7,497 bases of DNA, taken from an uncultured Bacilli bacterium (GTDB lineage: Bacteria > Bacillota_I > Bacilli_A > RF39 > UBA660). The notes under the pieces were generated by a model that had not been told where the DNA came from, ran no database searches, and worked only from the letters and a program-made list of their open reading frames with translations. The stretch lies in assembly GCA_934129945.1 (NCBI GenBank), contig CAKOXC010000020.1, positions 1 through 7,497 on the forward strand. The letters run 5' to 3'. Within the stretch, counting starts at the first letter, position 1. Each line of letters opens with the position of its first letter. Shown one piece after another: positions 4,627 to 7,497 of the stretch. The translations under genes were made by a program, and so were the position numbers.

Positions 4627-4730
4627 TTTTTGTCTTTAAGCAATTTTTCTTCTATTCTTCTTTTATCAGCCTTCATATTTATTTCTGAAAGCTTATAAAT
4701 CAAATTATTTATATAATTATCTAAACTCAT
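4623..4730 (-). CDS. Small hypothetical ORF, 35 residues, directly after sigE
   Basis: The ORF begins with ATG 4 bases after the sigE stop codon and ends with TGA at 4625-4623. It starts MSLDNYINNLIYKLSEINMK and continues with a strongly basic and acidic stretch ending in Lys-Lys. The spacing of L and I residues suggests one amphipathic helix. There is only a weak Shine-Dalgarno (AAGTG), so translation would depend on coupling to sigE. I do not recognise it. It may be a genuine small protein of the sporulation operon, a decayed gene, or chance. Confidence 0.35.
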   Translation of the reverse strand: MSLDNYINNLIYKLSEINMKADKRRIEEKLLKDKK

Positions 4731-4734
4731 ATAA

Positions 4735-5418
4735 TCACACTTTCATTACAATTTTTAAATTTTTAATAACTTTCTTTTCTATTCTAGAAATATAAGATTG
4801 ACTAATCCCAAGCAATTCAGCAACTTCTTTTTGAGTATACTCTTTTGTATTATTCAACCCATAACGCATAACCATTATTTGCTTATCACGAGGTTTTAGT
4901 TTATTTATTTCTTTTTGTAGTGCTAATTTATCTACTTTATCTTCATATTCTTTACTTACCAAATCATCCTCTGTTCCTAAAATATCTTCTAAATGTAATT
5001 CGTTACCTTCATTATCATAGTTTAAGGCATCTTCAAAACTAATTTCTGTTTTTCTTTTTTTATTTTTTCTTAAAAACATAAGAATTTCATTAGCTATACA
5101 ACGAGATGCGTAGGTTGCGAGTTTTATATTTTTATCAGGTTTATAAGTATTTATTCCTTTAATAAGCCCGATTGATCCAATACTGACTAAGTCATCTAAT
5201 TCATAACCAGTATTTTCATATTTTTTAGCAAGAAAAACTACTAGTCTCAAATTATGTTCGATTAAAATATTTTTCGCATTCTCATCGCCTTCTCTAGCTC
5301 TAATTACATAATTTAATTCTTCTTCTTTAGATAATGGTGGTGGTAATTTATCAGTACTCCCGACAAAAAAACATTCATTATATTTCTTTTTTAAATAAGC
5401 TATTATTTTTTTAAACAT
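4735..5418 (-). CDS. sigE: RNA polymerase sporulation sigma factor SigE (pro-sigma-E)
   Basis: SigE is the first mother-cell-specific sigma factor of endospore formation, made as an inactive precursor and cleaved by SpoIIGA. The 227-residue protein matches its family closely: FFVGSTDKLPPPLSKEEE (17-34) at the processing junction, the region 2 core NLRLVVFLAKKYENTG (56-71) and DLVSIGSIGLIKGINTY (76-92), KLATYASRCIANEILMFLR (99-117), and the region 4 helix-turn-helix TQKEVAELLGISQSYISRIE (195-214). The basic amphipathic pro-sequence (MFKKIIAYLKKKYNEC) is about ten residues shorter than in B. subtilis. GGAGG lies 6 bases before the ATG, within the last codons of spoIIGA, and the genes overlap by 8 bases, so their translation is coupled. 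SigE rather than SigK is supported by the adjacent spoIIGA. Confidence 0.95.
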   Translation of the reverse strand: MFKKIIAYLKKKYNECFFVGSTDKLPPPLSKEEELNYVIRAREGDENAKNILIEHNLRLVVFLAKKYENTGYELDDLVSIGSIGLIKGINTYKPDKNIKLATYASRCIANEILMFLRKNKKRKTEISFEDALNYDNEGNELHLEDILGTEDDLVSKEYEDKVDKLALQKEINKLKPRDKQIMVMRYGLNNTKEYTQKEVAELLGISQSYISRIEKKVIKNLKIVMKV

Positions 5419-6175
5419 TTAATTCCTCCATTAATTTATAATTTAAAAGACAATCTATTCCATCAATATTAAATTTTTCTTCTGCTAACCCAACTAAATA
5501 ATTATTATAAGATTTGCCATTTATCTCAATAAACTGTGGTTTAATACATTTGATTAAGCCAGTATTATTCAAAGATTTAAATGGTACATAAATAGGACTT
5601 CTAATATTTATTTTCCCAATAATTTTATTTATATCGACTAAAATTATTCCTTTATTTGTATATGGATCAACTAATTTGTTACCTGTATCTAAAAAAGAAT
5701 TTAATTCTATACAAATATTATTTTTAAACATAATTTTTACTAAATAGTAATATTTATAATTAGATTTTATTTTATTAAAGTATTTTATTATTTCAATAGA
5801 TACAAGTGGTAGTAATATAATTATTAAACAACTATAGAGATATTTAGAAATTACATTTTGTTTTATAAAATAAAGTATGCCACCAAAAATAGTAGAAACC
5901 ATGTAAACATAAGCCATATTATTAATCATATATTTTAAGTTTTTAAAGTCAAAAGCTATTATACATAATAATATACACAATATTATTTTTATGATAAATA
6001 AACTAGTTTTATTAATATTAATAAATAAAAATATTAAACTAATATTTCCCAGTAATGAAGCCAATATGATTCTATATAATTTAGTATTTCTTTTTAATAT
6101 TTTATTTACTATATAAAAAATATTATAATCTAACAAAGTATTTATAATTAAAACTATATCTAAATATACTTTCAT
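5411..6175 (-). CDS. spoIIGA: Pro-sigma-E processing aspartic protease SpoIIGA
   Basis: SpoIIGA is a septum-located membrane protease that cleaves pro-SigE after a signal from the forespore (SpoIIR). About five hydrophobic helices fill the first 135 residues, then a soluble domain carries the aspartic-protease motif LDTGNKLVDP with the catalytic Asp (residue 163 from the chosen start). The chosen start, ATG 6175 (MKVYLDIVLIIN), matches the family's usual N-terminus and gives 254 residues, shorter than the roughly 310 of B. subtilis. The frame also opens at TTG 6187 and ATG 6178. GGTGAT just upstream is the likely Shine-Dalgarno. The 3' end overlaps sigE by 8 bases. No clear Spo0A box or consensus promoter is visible between the preceding terminator and this start, although spoIIG is a Spo0A target in B. 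subtilis. Confidence 0.93.
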   Translation of the reverse strand: MKVYLDIVLIINTLLDYNIFYIVNKILKRNTKLYRIILASLLGNISLIFLFININKTSLFIIKIILCILLCIIAFDFKNLKYMINNMAYVYMVSTIFGGILYFIKQNVISKYLYSCLIIILLPLVSIEIIKYFNKIKSNYKYYYLVKIMFKNNICIELNSFLDTGNKLVDPYTNKGIILVDINKIIGKINIRSPIYVPFKSLNNTGLIKCIKPQFIEINGKSYNNYLVGLAEEKFNIDGIDCLLNYKLMEELNV

Positions 6176-6208
6176 CATTATCACCAATATTAGTGTACTA
6201 AATTAAAC

Positions 6209-6244
6209 ATAAAAAAAATGTCAGTTATTGTTGTAACTAACATT
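6209..6244 (-). terminator. Intrinsic terminator of the FGE-like gene
   Basis: AATGTTAGTTA (6244-6234) and TAACTGACATT (6227-6217) on the minus strand form an 11-base stem with one G-U pair and a 6-base loop, followed by T residues (6216-6211 region). It begins 4 bases after the stop codon and separates this gene from spoIIGA. Confidence 0.85.
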
Positions 6245-6247
6245 TTT

Positions 6248-7497
6248 TTATTTTGTTAGAACTAGACGGAAAGCAAATGATATCTTAGTACCACCATTTC
6301 CTCGATCAAAGTATAATTGACCAGCAAGCACACCATCATTGTAAATTCCACCGCGGCAAAACCATGGTGAAGAAGAAACAACAAAACTAGAGTCGTCAGC
6401 ATACCAACCATTATGTGGTCTTGAATTATTATCAGCATCTGAATAGTTATAAAATGATCCCATTTCTCCGGTTGCATCTCCTAGTATTCTTTTGCTATAA
6501 GCGTATATATCACTATTTTTATCGTATTCTTCATAATATTTATTATTGTATATTTTTAATGTTGTTGCATCAAATCCAGAACTTCCATATGTTTCACTTC
6601 TAAGTGATGCCATATATTCATATGCTCCACCACTCATATCATATATTCCTGTGATATTTCCTGTTGTACTTGCTTTATATCCTGTACTTGTATTATATGG
6701 TAAAGTTACACTTGCATCTGTTCCAGAATCTCCAGGATATTTACTTTCATCAGCACTATCTGTTGCTGCATATCCTGTTATGTAACTAGAATTATTATTT
6801 ATTCTAACCTCGGTATTTATTCCATATTTTGAATGTGATAGATATGCTACTGCTCCCCATTCGGTATTCTTCATCATATGTGAGTCATTATCTCTTTTAT
6901 AGTTATATGCTGTTTCAAACATTGTTTTTACATTTAAATTTCTTAATGACGTTTGATTTGGTTTTACTGTTATATTTGTTGTACTTCCGGTTGTTTCGAA
7001 TTTTGCTACCCATAGTCCATTAGTTCCCATTGAAATAAATGCAGGTGAAGTCATATAATCTCCGACCTTACAATTACCATTTGCTCCACTTGTCATTGGG
7101 GTTGTACATTCATTATCATTATTATCACTTGTATTAATTGTTCCAAATTTTATTTGAATTTCTTGAGCATTACTTGTCGTTGGCTTACCAGAAGTATATC
7201 CATCAGTTTCACCTAGATTAAATATTTGATATGAATATTTTGGTATCCATACAAAGTATGATTCAATATTATCTTCGGGTATAGTATCTCCATTATCATA
7301 TGTTTTAGTATTATCTGATAAAATAACAGCATTTGCCCATTTCTTATCTTCATATTTATACCACTCTGCATTAGTATCAGCTTTGGTTACTGTTCCATCA
7401 TCAGCTAGTGTAACCGGGACTAAATTATCACTTAGTACTGGATCTGTTCCATTTAGTAGTGTTTCTTTGTATTCTTTATTAATCTTTTTAGTATCTA
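6248..7497 (-). CDS. C-terminal part of a large protein with an FGE-sulfatase / C-type-lectin-like domain
   Basis: The frame is open from the window edge to TAA at 6250-6248, so 415 residues are visible and the N-terminus is missing; internal Met codons such as 7096 are not the start. The first part is Asp, Asn and Thr rich, with EWYKYEDKKWANAV and SYFVWIPKYSYQIF, which suggests a surface-exposed or pilin-like protein. Next come LWVAKFETTG, HMMKNTEWGAVAYLSHSKYG, then GIYDMSGGAYEYMA, and the end reads PWFCRGG, AGQLYFDRGNGG, SFAFRLVLTK. The pattern DMSGxxxEY, then RGG, then FRLV, is that of formylglycine-generating-enzyme-like (FGE-sulfatase, C-type lectin fold) domains. Catalytic activity is not implied. 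I recall many similar paralogues in uncultured gut Firmicutes, some with prepilin-type N-termini, but that part lies outside the window. The last 110 bases have clearly higher GC than the rest. Confidence 0.75.
   Translation of the reverse strand, partial: DTKKINKEYKETLLNGTDPVLSDNLVPVTLADDGTVTKADTNAEWYKYEDKKWANAVILSDNTKTYDNGDTIPEDNIESYFVWIPKYSYQIFNLGETDGYTSGKPTTSNAQEIQIKFGTINTSDNNDNECTTPMTSGANGNCKVGDYMTSPAFISMGTNGLWVAKFETTGSTTNITVKPNQTSLRNLNVKTMFETAYNYKRDNDSHMMKNTEWGAVAYLSHSKYGINTEVRINNNSSYITGYAATDSADESKYPGDSGTDASVTLPYNTSTGYKASTTGNITGIYDMSGGAYEYMASLRSETYGSSGFDATTLKIYNNKYYEEYDKNSDIYAYSKRILGDATGEMGSFYNYSDADNNSRPHNGWYADDSSFVVSSSPWFCRGGIYNDGVLAGQLYFDRGNGGTKISFAFRLVLTK

Noticed and set aside
6176..6187. 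TTG start for spoIIGA at 6187
   Set aside because: ATG 6175 gives the family-typical MKxYLD start; the TTGGTGAT sequence is better explained as the ribosome binding site.
6262..6477. Minus-strand ORF of 71 codons
   Set aside because: It is an alternative frame within the FGE-like gene, which has clear domain motifs in the other frame.
6415..7023. Plus-strand ORFs of about 60-80 codons (6415-6603, 6546-6785, 6829-7023)
   Set aside because: They are antisense to the FGE-like coding sequence, have no plausible SD or family features, and reflect its low-complexity composition.

Overview
The window is very AT-rich DNA from a spore-forming Bacillota (Firmicutes). The evidence is a spoIIGA-sigE pair, GpsB, a B-type RNase P RNA and strong Shine-Dalgarno (SD) sites throughout. 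The large FGE-like protein at the right end resembles families I associate with uncultured gut Bacilli, but that placement is inference. All conventional genes lie on the minus strand, so biological order runs from high to low coordinates.

Reading in that direction: (1) 7497-6248, the C-terminal 415 residues of a large protein with an FGE-sulfatase/C-type-lectin-like domain, ending in its own terminator. (2) 6175-4735, spoIIGA and sigE, overlapping by 8 bases, which form the mother-cell sporulation sigma switch; a 35-codon ORF follows 4 bases later. (3) 4564-3683, a DUF1016 (YhcG-type) PDDEXK nuclease-like gene whose SD lies in a terminator-like hairpin and which contains a GC-rich 19-base palindrome. 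(4) 3604-634, a housekeeping block gpsB, rnpB, rodZ-like, pgsA, recA. Parts of this order occur in Bacillus subtilis (gpsB-rnpB; ymfM-pgsA-cinA-recA), but here the two are joined and cinA is absent. (5) 522-140, downstream of recA, a compact locus resembling a type I toxin-antitoxin module. A 35-codon hydrophobic peptide is transcribed leftwards and a roughly 97-base RNA rightwards, converging. Both RNAs begin with the same 13-base sequence, and the peptide's SD can pair with its own leader. A tandem pair matching Spo0A boxes lies directly upstream of the peptide promoter. (6) 72-1, the first 24 codons of another gene with a membrane-anchor or signal-like N-terminus.

Most genes concern cell envelope and division (GpsB, RodZ-like, PgsA), core RNA and DNA maintenance (RNase P, RecA) and sporulation (SpoIIGA, SigE). 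The parts most likely to be undescribed are the small convergent-RNA locus next to recA, the palindrome and SD hairpin of the DUF1016 gene, and the lectin-like C-terminus that resembles targets of diversity-generating retroelements.
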